Shown: positions 54,471 through 64,000 of the stretch, piece by piece
How the letters are laid out: each line of letters starts with the position of its first letter
Position numbering within the stretch: position 1 is the first letter of the stretch
Assembly (NCBI RefSeq): GCF_051401765.1
Contig: NW_027480569.1
Location: 744,001 to 808,000 of the forward strand
Direction of reading: 5' to 3'
Length of the DNA stretch: 64,000 nucleotides
From: Calliopsis andreniformis
Taxonomy: Eukaryota; Arthropoda; Insecta; Hymenoptera; Andrenidae
Program-made: the position numbers and the translations under genes
Notes under the pieces: generated by a model
Told to the model about the DNA's origin: nothing
The model's input: the letters and a program-made list of their open reading frames with translations, nothing else
Databases searched by the model: none

Positions 54471-54910
54471 GAGGATGGGGGCTGACGGTTCAGGATTGAG
54501 GTTTGAGGGCTGAGGACTGAGGATAGAGCATTGAGAAATGAGGATTGAGGATTGAGGATTGAAGATTGAGTATTGGGTATTGAGGATCGAAGAATGAGGA
54601 TTGAGGATTGAAGAATGAGGATTGAGGATTGAGGATAGAGGATTGAGTGTTGAGGATTGAAGATTCAGGTTTGGGTACTGAGGATTGAAGAATGAGGATT
54701 GAGGATTGAGGATTGAAGATTGAGTATTGAGGATTGAGGATTGAGGATTGAAGATTGAGTATTGACGATTGAGGATGGGGGCTGACGGTTCAGGATTGAG
54801 GTTTGAGGGCTGAGGACTGAGGATAGAGCATTGAGAAATGAGGATTGAGGATTGAGGATTGAAGATTGAGTATTGGGTATTGAGGATCGAAGAATGAGGA
54901 TTGAGGATTG
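54471..54910. repeat. 300-bp near-tandem repeat
   Basis: The block GAGGATGGGGGCTGACGG starts at 54471 and at 54771, exactly 300 bases apart, and about 140 bases are identical after each. Both copies have GAGGATAGAGC where the related copies at ~17288, ~42114 and ~48961 have GACGATAGAGC, so they duplicated after that change. Confidence 0.8.
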
Positions 54911-56560
54911 AGGTTTGAGGATTGAGGATTGAAGATTGAGTATTGAGGATTGAAGACTGACGATTGAGGATTGAGGATTGAGGACTGAGGATTGAGGATT
55001 GAGGATTGAAGATTGAGGATTGGGTATTGAGGATTGAAGAATGAGGATTGAGGATTGAGGATAGAGGATTGAGTGTTGAGGATTGAAGATTGAGTACTGA
55101 GGATAGAAGACTGACGATTGAGGATTGAGGATTGAGTGTTGAAGATTGAGGACTGATGATTGAGGGATGAGGATTGAGGATTGAGGATTGAGGATTGAGT
55201 ATTGAAGATTGAGGATTGATGATTGAGGACTGAGGATTGAGTGTTGAGTGATGAGAATTGATGTTTGTGGATAGAGGTTTGAAGATTGCAGATTGAGTAT
55301 TGACTATTGAAAACTTTGAATTGAGGATATTCTATTGAGGATTGAGGATTGACAACAGATTGTTGAGAACTGAGGTCTGAAGGTTGAGGATTCAGGATTG
55401 AGGATTCAGAATTGAGGTTTGAGGACTAAGGATTGAGGATTGAAGATTGAGTATTGAGGATTGAGGATTGAGGATTGAAGATTGAGTATTGAGGATTGAA
55501 GACTGACGATTGAGTATTGAGGATAGAAGACTGACGATTGAGGATTGAGGATTGAGTATTGAAGATTAAGGATTGATGATTGAGGAATGAGGATTGAGGA
55601 TTGAGGATTGAGGATTGAGTATTGAAGATTGAGGATTGATGATTGAGGACTGAGGATTGAGGATTGGGGATAGAGGATTGAGGATTGAGGTTTGAGGACT
55701 GAAGACTGAGGGTTGTGGACTGAGGATTGAGGATTGAAGATTCAGTATTGAGGATTGAAGATTGGGAATTGAGGATTGAGGATTGAACATTGAGGACTGA
55801 GTGTTGAGTGTTGAGTGATGGGAATTGATGTTTGTGGGTAGAGGTTTGAAGATTGCAGATTGAGTATTGAGTATTGAAAACATTGAATTGAGGATATTCT
55901 ATTGAGGATTGAGGATTGACAACAGATTGTTGAGGACAGAGGGCCGAAGATTGAGGATTCAGGATTGAGGATTCAGAATTGAGGTTTGAGGACTGAGGAT
56001 TGAGGTCTGAAGATTGAGTATTGAGGATTGAAGATTGAGGATTGAGAATTGAGGATTCAGTATTGAGGATGAGGGCTGAGGGTTGAGGATTGAGGTTTGA
56101 GGACTGAGGACTGTGGATTGAGGATTGAGAATTGAGGATTGAGGATTGAGGATTGAAGATTGAGGATTGGGTATTGAGGATTGAAGAATGAGGATTGAGG
56201 ATTGAGGATTGAGGTTTGAGGACTGAGGACTGAGGATTGTGGACTGAGGATTGAGGATTGAAGATTCAGTATTGAGGATTGAGGATTGGGAATTGAGGAT
56301 TGAGGATTGAACATTGAGGACTGAGTGTTGAGTGTTGAGTGATGAGAATTGATGTTTGTGGATAGAGGTTTGAAGATTGCAGATTGAGTATTGAGTATTG
56401 AAAACATTGAATTGAGGATATTCTATTGAGGATTGAGGATTGACAACAGATTGTTGAGGACTGAGGGCCGAAGATTGAGGATTCAGGATTGAGGATTCAG
56501 AATTGAGGTTTGAGGACTGAGGATTGAGGATTGAAGATTGAGTATTGAGGATTGAAGATT

Positions 56561-59152
56561 GAGGATTGAGAATTGAGGATTCAGTATTGAGGATGAGGGC
56601 TGAGGGTTGAGGATTGATGTTTGAGGACTGAGGACTGAGGATTGAGGATTGAGAATTGAGGATTGAGGATTGAGGATTGAGGATTGAGGATTGAAAATTG
56701 AGTATCAGGGACTCAAGAATGAGGATTGAGTATTGAGGATTGAGGACGGAGTATGAGGGCTGAGGGTTGAGGATTGAGGTTTGAGTATTGAATCCTGAGA
56801 ATTCAGGATATTCTATTGAGTGTTGAGAACTAAGGATTGATGGTTGAGTATTGAGGATTGAAGATTGAGGATTGAGGAATGAGTATTGAAGGTTGAGGAT
56901 TGATGATTGAGGATTGAGGATTGGGGATTGAGGATTGAGCATTGAGTATTGAAGATTGAGTATTGTGTATTGAGGATTGAAGAATGAGGATTGAGGATTG
57001 AGGTTTGAGGATTGAGGATTGAAGATTGAGTATTGAGGATTGAAGACTGACGATTGAGGATTGAGGATTGACGACTGAGGATTGAGGATTGAAGATTGAT
57101 GATTGAGGATTGGGTATTGAGGATTGAAGAATGAGGATTGAGGATTGAGGATTGAGGATTGAGTGTTGAGGATTGAAGATTGAGTATTGAGGATAGAAGA
57201 CTGACGATTGAGGATTGAGGATTGAGTATAGAAGATTAAGGATTGATGATTGAGGAATGAGGATTGAGGATTGAGGATTGAGGATTGAGTATTGAAGATT
57301 GAGGATAGATGATTGAGGACTGAGGATTGAGGACTGGGGATAGAGGATTGAGGATTGAAGTTTGAGGACTGAGGACTGAGGATTGTGGACTGAGGATTGA
57401 GGATTGAAGATTCAGTATTGAGGATTGAAGATTGGGAATTGAGGATTGAGGATTGAACATTGAGGACTGAGTATTGAGTGTTGAGTGATGGGAATTGATG
57501 TTTGTGGATAGAGGTTTGAAGATTGCAGATTGAGTATTGAGTATTGAAAACATTGAATTGAGGATATTCTATTGAGGATTGAGGATTGACAACAGATTGT
57601 TGAGGACTGAGGGCCGAAGATTGACGATTCAGGATTGAGGATTCAGAATTGAGGTTTGAGGACTGAGGATTGAGGATTGAAGATTGAGTATTGAGGATTG
57701 AACATTGAGGATTGAAAATTGAGTATCGGGGTCTCAACAATGAGGATTGAGGATTGAGGATTGAGGACGGAGGATGAGGGCTGAGGGTTGAGGATTGAGG
57801 TTTGAGTATTGAATCCTGAGAACTCAGGATATTCTATTGAGTGTTGAGAACTGAGGATTGATGGTTGAGTATTGAGGATTGAAGATTGAGGATTGAGGAA
57901 TGAGTATTGAAGGTTGAGGATTGATGATTGAGGATTGAGGATTGGGGATTGAGAATTGTGTATTGAGTATTGAAGATTGAGGATTGATGATTGAGGATTG
58001 AGGATTGAGGGTTGAGGATTGAGGATTGAGGATTGAGGATTGAGGATTGAAGATTGAGGATTGGGGATTGAGGAGTGACGATTGAGCATTGAGGATTGAA
58101 TGTTAAGGATTGAGGATTGAGGATTGAGGATTAACGATGAGGGCTGAGGGTTGAGGATTGAGGTTTGAGGACTGAGGACTGAGGATTGAGGATTGAGAAT
58201 TGGGGATTGAGGATTGAGGATTGAAGATTGAGGATTGGGTATTGGGGATTGAAGAATGAGGGTTGAGGTTTGAGGATTGAGGATTGAGGATTGAGGATTG
58301 AAGATTCAGGTTTGGGTACTGAGGATTGAAGAATGAGGATTGAGGATTGAGTATTGAGGATTGAGGATTGAACATTGAGTATTGAGGATTGAAGATTGAA
58401 TATTGACGATTGAGGATTGAGGATTGAGGATTGAGGATTGAACGTTGAGGACTGAGTGTTGAGGGTTGAGTGATGAGTATTGATGTTTGTGGATAGAGGT
58501 TTGAAGATTGCAGTTTGAGTATTGAGTATTGAAAGCTGAGAATTGAGGATATTCTATTGAGGATTGAGGATTGACAATTGATTGTTGAGGACTGAGGGCC
58601 GAAGATTGAGGACTCAGGATTGAGGATTCAGAATTGATGTTTGATGGCTGACGATTGTGGATTGAGGATTGAGGATTGAAGATTCAGTATTGAGGATTGA
58701 AGATTGGGAATTGAGGATTGAGGATTGAACATTGAGGACTGAGTGTTGAGTGTTGAGTGATGAGAATTGATGTTTGTGGATAGAGGTTTGAAGATTGCAG
58801 ATTGAGTATTGAGTATTGAAAACTTTGAATAGAGGATATTCTATTGAGGATTGAGGATTGACAACAGATTTTTGAGGACTGAGGTCTGAAGATTGAGGAT
58901 TCAGGATTTTGGATTCAGAATTGAGGTTTGAGGACTAAGGATTGAGGATTGAAGATTGAGTATTGAGGATTGAGGATTGAGGATTGAAGATTGAGTATTG
59001 ACGATTGAGGATGGGGGCTGACGGTTCAGGATTGAGGTTTGAGGGCTGAGGACTGACGATAGAGCATTGAGAAATGAGGATTGAGGATTGAGGATTGAAG
59101 ATTGAGTATTGGGTATTGAGGATCGAAGAATGAGGATTGAGGATTGAGGTTT
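56561..59152. repeat. 2592-bp tandem unit, copy 1
   Basis: GAGGATTGAGAATTGAGG starts at 56561 and again at 59153. Landmarks repeat at +2592: 56790/59382, 57811/60403 and the block 58103/60695. Two landmark copies here (57811, 60403) share a change of GAATTC to GAACTC that removes the EcoRI site and is not seen elsewhere, so the change predates this duplication. Confidence 0.87.
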
Positions 59153-61744
59153 GAGGATTGAGAATTGAGGATTCAGTATTGAGGATGAGGGCTGAGGGTT
59201 GAGGATTGATGTTTGAGGACTGAGGACTGAGGATTGAGGATTGAGAATTGAGGATTGAGGATTGAGGATTGAGGATTGAGGATTGAAAATTGAGTATCAG
59301 GGACTCAAGAATGAGGATTGAGTATTGAGGATTGAGGACGGAGTATGAGGGCTGAGGGTTGAGGATTGAGGTTTGAGTATTGAATCCTGAGAATTCAGGA
59401 TATTCTATTGAGTGTTGAGAACTAAGGATTGATGGTTGAGTATTGAGGATTGAAGATTGAGGATTGAGGAATGAGTATTGAAGGTTGAGGATTGATGATT
59501 GAGGATTGAGGATTGGGGATTGAGGATTGAGCATTGAGTATTGAAGATTGAGTATTGTGTATTGAGGATTGAAGAATGAGGATTGAGGATTGAGGTTTGA
59601 GGATTGAGGATTGAAGATTGAGTATTGAGGATTGAAGACTGACGATTGAGGATTGAGGATTGACGACTGAGGATTGAGGATTGAAGATTGATGATTGAGG
59701 ATTGGGTATTGAGGATTGAAGAATGAGGATTGAGGATTGAGGATTGAGGATTGAGTGTTGAGGATTGAAGATTGAGTATTGAGGATAGAAGACTGACGAT
59801 TGAGGATTGAGGATTGAGTATAGAAGATTAAGGATTGATGATTGAGGAATGAGGATTGAGGATTGAGGATTGAGGATTGAGTATTGAAGATTGAGGATAG
59901 ATGATTGAGGACTGAGGATTGAGGACTGGGGATAGAGGATTGAGGATTGAAGTTTGAGGACTGAGGACTGAGGATTGTGGACTGAGGATTGAGGATTGAA
60001 GATTCAGTATTGAGGATTGAAGATTGGGAATTGAGGATTGAGGATTGAACATTGAGGACTGAGTATTGAGTGTTGAGTGATGGGAATTGATGTTTGTGGA
60101 TAGAGGTTTGAAGATTGCAGATTGAGTATTGAGTATTGAAAACATTGAATTGAGGATATTCTATTGAGGATTGAGGATTGACAACAGATTGTTGAGGACT
60201 GAGGGCCGAAGATTGACGATTCAGGATTGAGGATTCAGAATTGAGGTTTGAGGACTGAGGATTGAGGATTGAAGATTGAGTATTGAGGATTGAACATTGA
60301 GGATTGAAAATTGAGTATCGGGGTCTCAACAATGAGGATTGAGGATTGAGGATTGAGGACGGAGGATGAGGGCTGAGGGTTGAGGATTGAGGTTTGAGTA
60401 TTGAATCCTGAGAACTCAGGATATTCTATTGAGTGTTGAGAACTGAGGATTGATGGTTGAGTATTGAGGATTGAAGATTGAGGATTGAGGAATGAGTATT
60501 GAAGGTTGAGGATTGATGATTGAGGATTGAGGATTGGGGATTGAGAATTGTGTATTGAGTATTGAAGATTGAGGATTGATGATTGAGGATTGAGGATTGA
60601 GGGTTGAGGATTGAGGATTGAGGATTGAGGATTGAGGATTGAAGATTGAGGATTGGGGATTGAGGAGTGACGATTGAGCATTGAGGATTGAATGTTAAGG
60701 ATTGAGGATTGAGGATTGAGGATTAACGATGAGGGCTGAGGGTTGAGGATTGAGGTTTGAGGACTGAGGACTGAGGATTGAGGATTGAGAATTGGGGATT
60801 GAGGATTGAGGATTGAAGATTGAGGATTGGGTATTGGGGATTGAAGAATGAGGGTTGAGGTTTGAGGATTGAGGATTGAGGATTGAGGATTGAAGATTCA
60901 GGTTTGGGTACTGAGGATTGAAGAATGAGGATTGAGGATTGAGTATTGAGGATTGAGGATTGAACATTGAGTATTGAGGATTGAAGATTGAATATTGACG
61001 ATTGAGGATTGAGGATTGAGGATTGAGGATTGAACGTTGAGGACTGAGTGTTGAGGGTTGAGTGATGAGTATTGATGTTTGTGGATAGAGGTTTGAAGAT
61101 TGCAGTTTGAGTATTGAGTATTGAAAGCTGAGAATTGAGGATATTCTATTGAGGATTGAGGATTGACAATTGATTGTTGAGGACTGAGGGCCGAAGATTG
61201 AGGACTCAGGATTGAGGATTCAGAATTGATGTTTGATGGCTGACGATTGTGGATTGAGGATTGAGGATTGAAGATTCAGTATTGAGGATTGAAGATTGGG
61301 AATTGAGGATTGAGGATTGAACATTGAGGACTGAGTGTTGAGTGTTGAGTGATGAGAATTGATGTTTGTGGATAGAGGTTTGAAGATTGCAGATTGAGTA
61401 TTGAGTATTGAAAACTTTGAATAGAGGATATTCTATTGAGGATTGAGGATTGACAACAGATTTTTGAGGACTGAGGTCTGAAGATTGAGGATTCAGGATT
61501 TTGGATTCAGAATTGAGGTTTGAGGACTAAGGATTGAGGATTGAAGATTGAGTATTGAGGATTGAGGATTGAGGATTGAAGATTGAGTATTGACGATTGA
61601 GGATGGGGGCTGACGGTTCAGGATTGAGGTTTGAGGGCTGAGGACTGACGATAGAGCATTGAGAAATGAGGATTGAGGATTGAGGATTGAAGATTGAGTA
61701 TTGGGTATTGAGGATCGAAGAATGAGGATTGAGGATTGAGGTTT
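59153..61744. repeat. 2592-bp tandem unit, copy 2
   Basis: Second head-to-tail copy, with no substitution noticed against copy 1. After GGTTTGAGGATTGAG (ending about 61754) the sequence leaves the unit and follows the 17.4-kb module, the ancestral continuation. The corresponding place in copy 1 (about 59147-59162) jumps to the start of copy 2. Confidence 0.85.
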
Positions 61745-63613
61745 GAGGATTGAGGATTGAAGATTGAGTATTGAGGATTGAAGACTGACGATTGAGGATT
61801 GAGGATTGAGGACTGAGGATTGAGGATTGAGGATTGAAGATTGAGGATTGGGTATTGAGGATTGAAGAATGAGGATTGAGGATTGAGGATAGAGGATTGA
61901 GTGTTGAGGATTGAAGATTGAGTACTGAGGATAGAAGACTGACGATTGAGGATTGAGGATTGAGTATTGAAGATTAAGGATTGATGATTGAGGAATGAGG
62001 ATTGAGGATTGAGGATTGAGGATTGAGTATTGAAGATTGAGGATTGATGATTGAGGACTGAAGATTGAGGATTGGGGATAGAGGATTGAGGATTGAGGTT
62101 TGAGGATTGAAGAATGAGTATTGACGATTGAAGATTGAGGATTGAGGATTGAGTATTGAGGACTGAAGATTGACGATTGAGCATTGAGGATTGAGGATTG
62201 AAGATTGAGTATTGAGGATTGAAGATTGAGGATTGAGGATTGATCATTGAGGACTGAGGATTGAGGACTGAGGACTGAGGATTGAGAATTGAGAACTGAT
62301 AATGAGGACTGAGGGTTGAGGATTGAGGATAGAGGATTGAGGATTGAGGATTGAGGATTGAAGATTGAGTATTGAGGATTGAGGATTGAGGATTGAAGAT
62401 TGAGTATTGAGGATTGAAGACTGACGATCGAGGATTGAGGATTGAGGACTGAGGATTGAGGATTGAAGGTTGGTGATTGAGGATTGGGTATTGAGGATTG
62501 AGGAATGAGGATTGAGGATTGAGGATTGAGGATTGAGTGTTGAGGATTGAAGATTGAGTATTGAGGATAGAAGACTGACGATTGAGGATTGAGGATTGAG
62601 TATTGAAGATTAAGGATTGATGATTGAGGAATGAGGATTGAGGATTGAGGATTGAGGATTGAGTATTGAAGATTGAGGATTGATGATTGAGGACTGAGGA
62701 TTGAGGATTGGGGATAGAGGATTGAGGATTGAGGTTTGAGGACTGAAGGCAGAGGATTGTGGATTGAGGATTGAGGATTGAAGATTCAGTATTGAGGATT
62801 GAAGATTGGCAATTGAGGATTGAGGATTGAACATTGAGGACTGAGTGTTGAGTATTGAGTGATGAGAATTGATGTTTGTGGATAGAGGTTTGAAGATTGC
62901 AGATTGAGTATTGAGTATTGAAAACATTGAATTGAGGATATTCTATTGAGGATTGAGGATTGACAACAGATTGTTGAGGACTGAGGGCCGAAGATTGAGG
63001 ATTCAGGATTGAGGATTCAGAATTGAGGTTTGAGGACTGAGGATTGAGGATTGAAGATTGAGTATTGAGGATTGAAGATTGAGGATTGAGAATTGAGGAT
63101 TCAGTATTGAGGATGAGGGCTGAGGGTTGAGGATTGAGGTTTGAGGACTGAGGACTGAGGATTGAGGATTGAGAATTGAGGATTGAGGATTGAGGATTGA
63201 AGATTGAGGATTGGGTATTGAGGATTGAGGATTGAGGATTGAGTATTGAGGACTGAAGATTGACGATTGAGGATTGAGGATTGAGGATTGAAGATTGAGT
63301 ATTGAGGATTGAAGATTGAGGATTGAGGATTGATCATTGTGGACTGAGGATTGAGGACTGAGGATTGAGGATTGAGAATTGAGAACTGATAATGAGGACT
63401 GAGGGTTGAGGATTGAGGATAGAGGATTGAGGATTGAGGATTGAGTATTGAAGATTGAGGATTGATGACTGAGTATTGAGGATTGAGGATTGAAAATTGA
63501 TTATTAAGGATTGAAGATTGAGGATTGAGGATTGAGGATTGAGAATTGAGAATTGAGGATGAGGTCTGAGGGTTCTGGATTGAGGTTTGAGGAATGAGGA
63601 TTGAGGATTGAGG

Positions 63614-64000
63614 ATTAAGGATTGATGATTGAGGAATGAGGATTGAGGATTGAGGATTGAGGATTGAGTATTGAAGATTGAGGATTGATGATTGAGGACT
63701 GAGGATTGAGGATTGGGGATAGAGGATTGAGGATTGAGGTTTGAGGACTGAAGACTGAGGGTTGTGGACTGAGGATTGAGGATTGAAGATTCAGTATTGA
63801 GGATTGAAGATTGGGAATTGAGGATTGAGGATTGAACATTGAGGACTGAGTGTTGAGTGTTGAGTGATGGGAATTGATGTTTGTGGGTAGAGGTTTGAAG
63901 ATTGCAGATTGAGCATTGAGTATTGAAAACATTGAATTGAGGATATTCTATTGAGGATTGAGGATTGACAACAGATTGTTGAGGACAGAGGGCCGAAGAT
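63614..64000. repeat. 8049-bp unit, second copy (cut by window end)
   Basis: Matches 55565-55951 with one difference seen, GAGCATTGAG near 63911 against GAGTATTGAG near 55862. The shared private variants link it to that copy rather than to the similar blocks near 18.9, 43.6 and 50.5 kb. Confidence 0.7.

Larger units (their letters stand above)
55565..63613. repeat. 8049-bp unit, first copy
   Basis: ATTAAGGATTGATGATTGAG at 55565 recurs at 63614. The ~390 bases after each match, including two private variants, GTGGGTAGAGG (55834 and 63883) and GACTGAGGGTTGTGG (near 55697 and 63746). The sequence just before 63614 follows the 19.9-kb module and breaks off abruptly. I infer a tandem 8049-bp unit whose second copy is cut by the window end. 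Confidence 0.7.
1..64000. repeat. Giant degenerate heptamer satellite array (GAGGATT)n
   Basis: The whole window is tandem copies of GAGGATT (AATCCTC on the other strand) and mostly single-substitution variants. Canonical runs of 5 to 9 units alternate with runs in which each unit carries a characteristic change. The + strand is G/A/T with very little C; for example 481-540 has none. Units of 6 or 8 bases occasionally break the 7-base phase, as in GAGGATGAGGGCTGAGG. No interval above about 30 bases lacks the heptamer pattern. This looks like satellite or macrosatellite DNA of a eukaryotic chromosome; the lineage cannot be told. I see no coding gene, tRNA, rRNA, transposon end or promoter anywhere in it. 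Confidence 0.97.
54439..64000. repeat. Mosaic tail of A-type modules
   Basis: After block B the sequence is a rearranged set of modules seen in A. Positions 54771 to ~55515 match 17241 to ~17985 (offset 37530). Positions ~55530-56030 match ~18874-19374 (offset 36656 at 18910/55566). Positions 58103-58375 match 16337-16609 (offset 41766). Positions 62610-63610 match 18910-19910 (offset 43700). Module order therefore differs from A and B although each module is nearly identical. Confidence 0.75.

Noticed and set aside
310..63932. Dozens of overlapping - strand open frames of 62-641 codons
   Set aside because: The heptamer AATCCTC has no stop in any frame, and all three frames give the same seven-residue repeat. 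Frames overlap each other heavily, starts arise wherever a variant makes CAT on the + strand, and no domain, signal or composition beyond the repeat is present.
1..64000. CRISPR array
   Set aside because: There are no unique spacers between repeats. The heptamers are directly contiguous and far too short, and there are no cas-like genes.
1..64000. Telomeric or interstitial telomere repeat
   Set aside because: GAGGATT differs from TTAGGG and TTTAGGG-type repeats, lacks G runs of three, is highly degenerate, and is organised in higher-order units not typical of telomeres.
1..64000. Cyanobacterial-type short heptamer repeats (STRR)
   Set aside because: Those known heptamer arrays are short and intergenic. 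A gene-free 64-kb array with kilobase higher-order units does not fit a bacterial chromosome.
1..64000. G-quadruplex or triplex-forming tract as a main function
   Set aside because: Canonical units have only GG doublets, and the T residues break polypurine runs after about five bases. Only weak two-tetrad structures could be proposed.

Overview
The whole 64 kb is one satellite-like array built from a degenerate 7-bp motif, GAGGATT on the + strand (AATCCTC on the - strand). I see no genes, RNA genes, transposons, CRISPR array or unique-sequence interval. Almost every unit is GAGGATT or a one-base variant (GAAGATT, GAGTATT, GATGATT, GACGATT, GAGAATT, GGGGATT, GAGGACT, GAGGTTT, GAGCATT and so on). 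The + strand is purine-rich and almost free of C. An uninterrupted array of this size with nested multi-kilobase repeats fits heterochromatic satellite DNA of a eukaryote with a large, repeat-rich genome. The sequence does not identify the species or lineage, and no prokaryotic feature is visible.

The array is hierarchical. (1) Heptamers are arranged in ordered variant strings, so that blocks of hundreds of bases are recognisable modules. (2) Non-heptameric landmarks recur among them: an imperfect palindrome with an EcoRI site, a second EcoRI-containing landmark 275 bp downstream of some palindromes, and islands around GGATATTCTATTGA. (3) Modules are stacked into tandem units of 112, 153, 300, 1304, 1558, 2592, about 5500, 6847, 8049 and about 22200 bp.

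Layout. Positions 1-470 are the end of a preceding block. Block A (471-22669) holds two diverged ~5.5-kb copies (to ~12.7 kb), a 12.8-19.7 kb segment, and one and a half copies of a 1558-bp unit. Block B (22670-54438) repeats A almost base for base but is longer. Inside it a 1304-bp unit is tripled (33071-36968), a 6847-bp unit is perfectly doubled (37594-51287), and a 112-bp unit that is double in A is single. These changes account exactly for the shift in A-to-B offset: 22199 + 14 + 2608 - 112 + 6847 = 31556. The tail (54439-64000) is a mosaic of A-type modules. It contains a 300-bp near-duplication, two 2592-bp tandem units (56561-61744), and the start of a second copy of an 8049-bp unit at 63614.

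No genes work together here. Long open frames exist on the - strand only because AATCCTC repeated has no stop codon in any of its three frames (all read cyclic Asn-Pro-Gln-Ser-Ser-Ile-Leu). They are treated as artefacts. The interest lies in the record of recent, nested unequal exchange and in the recurring non-heptameric landmarks.
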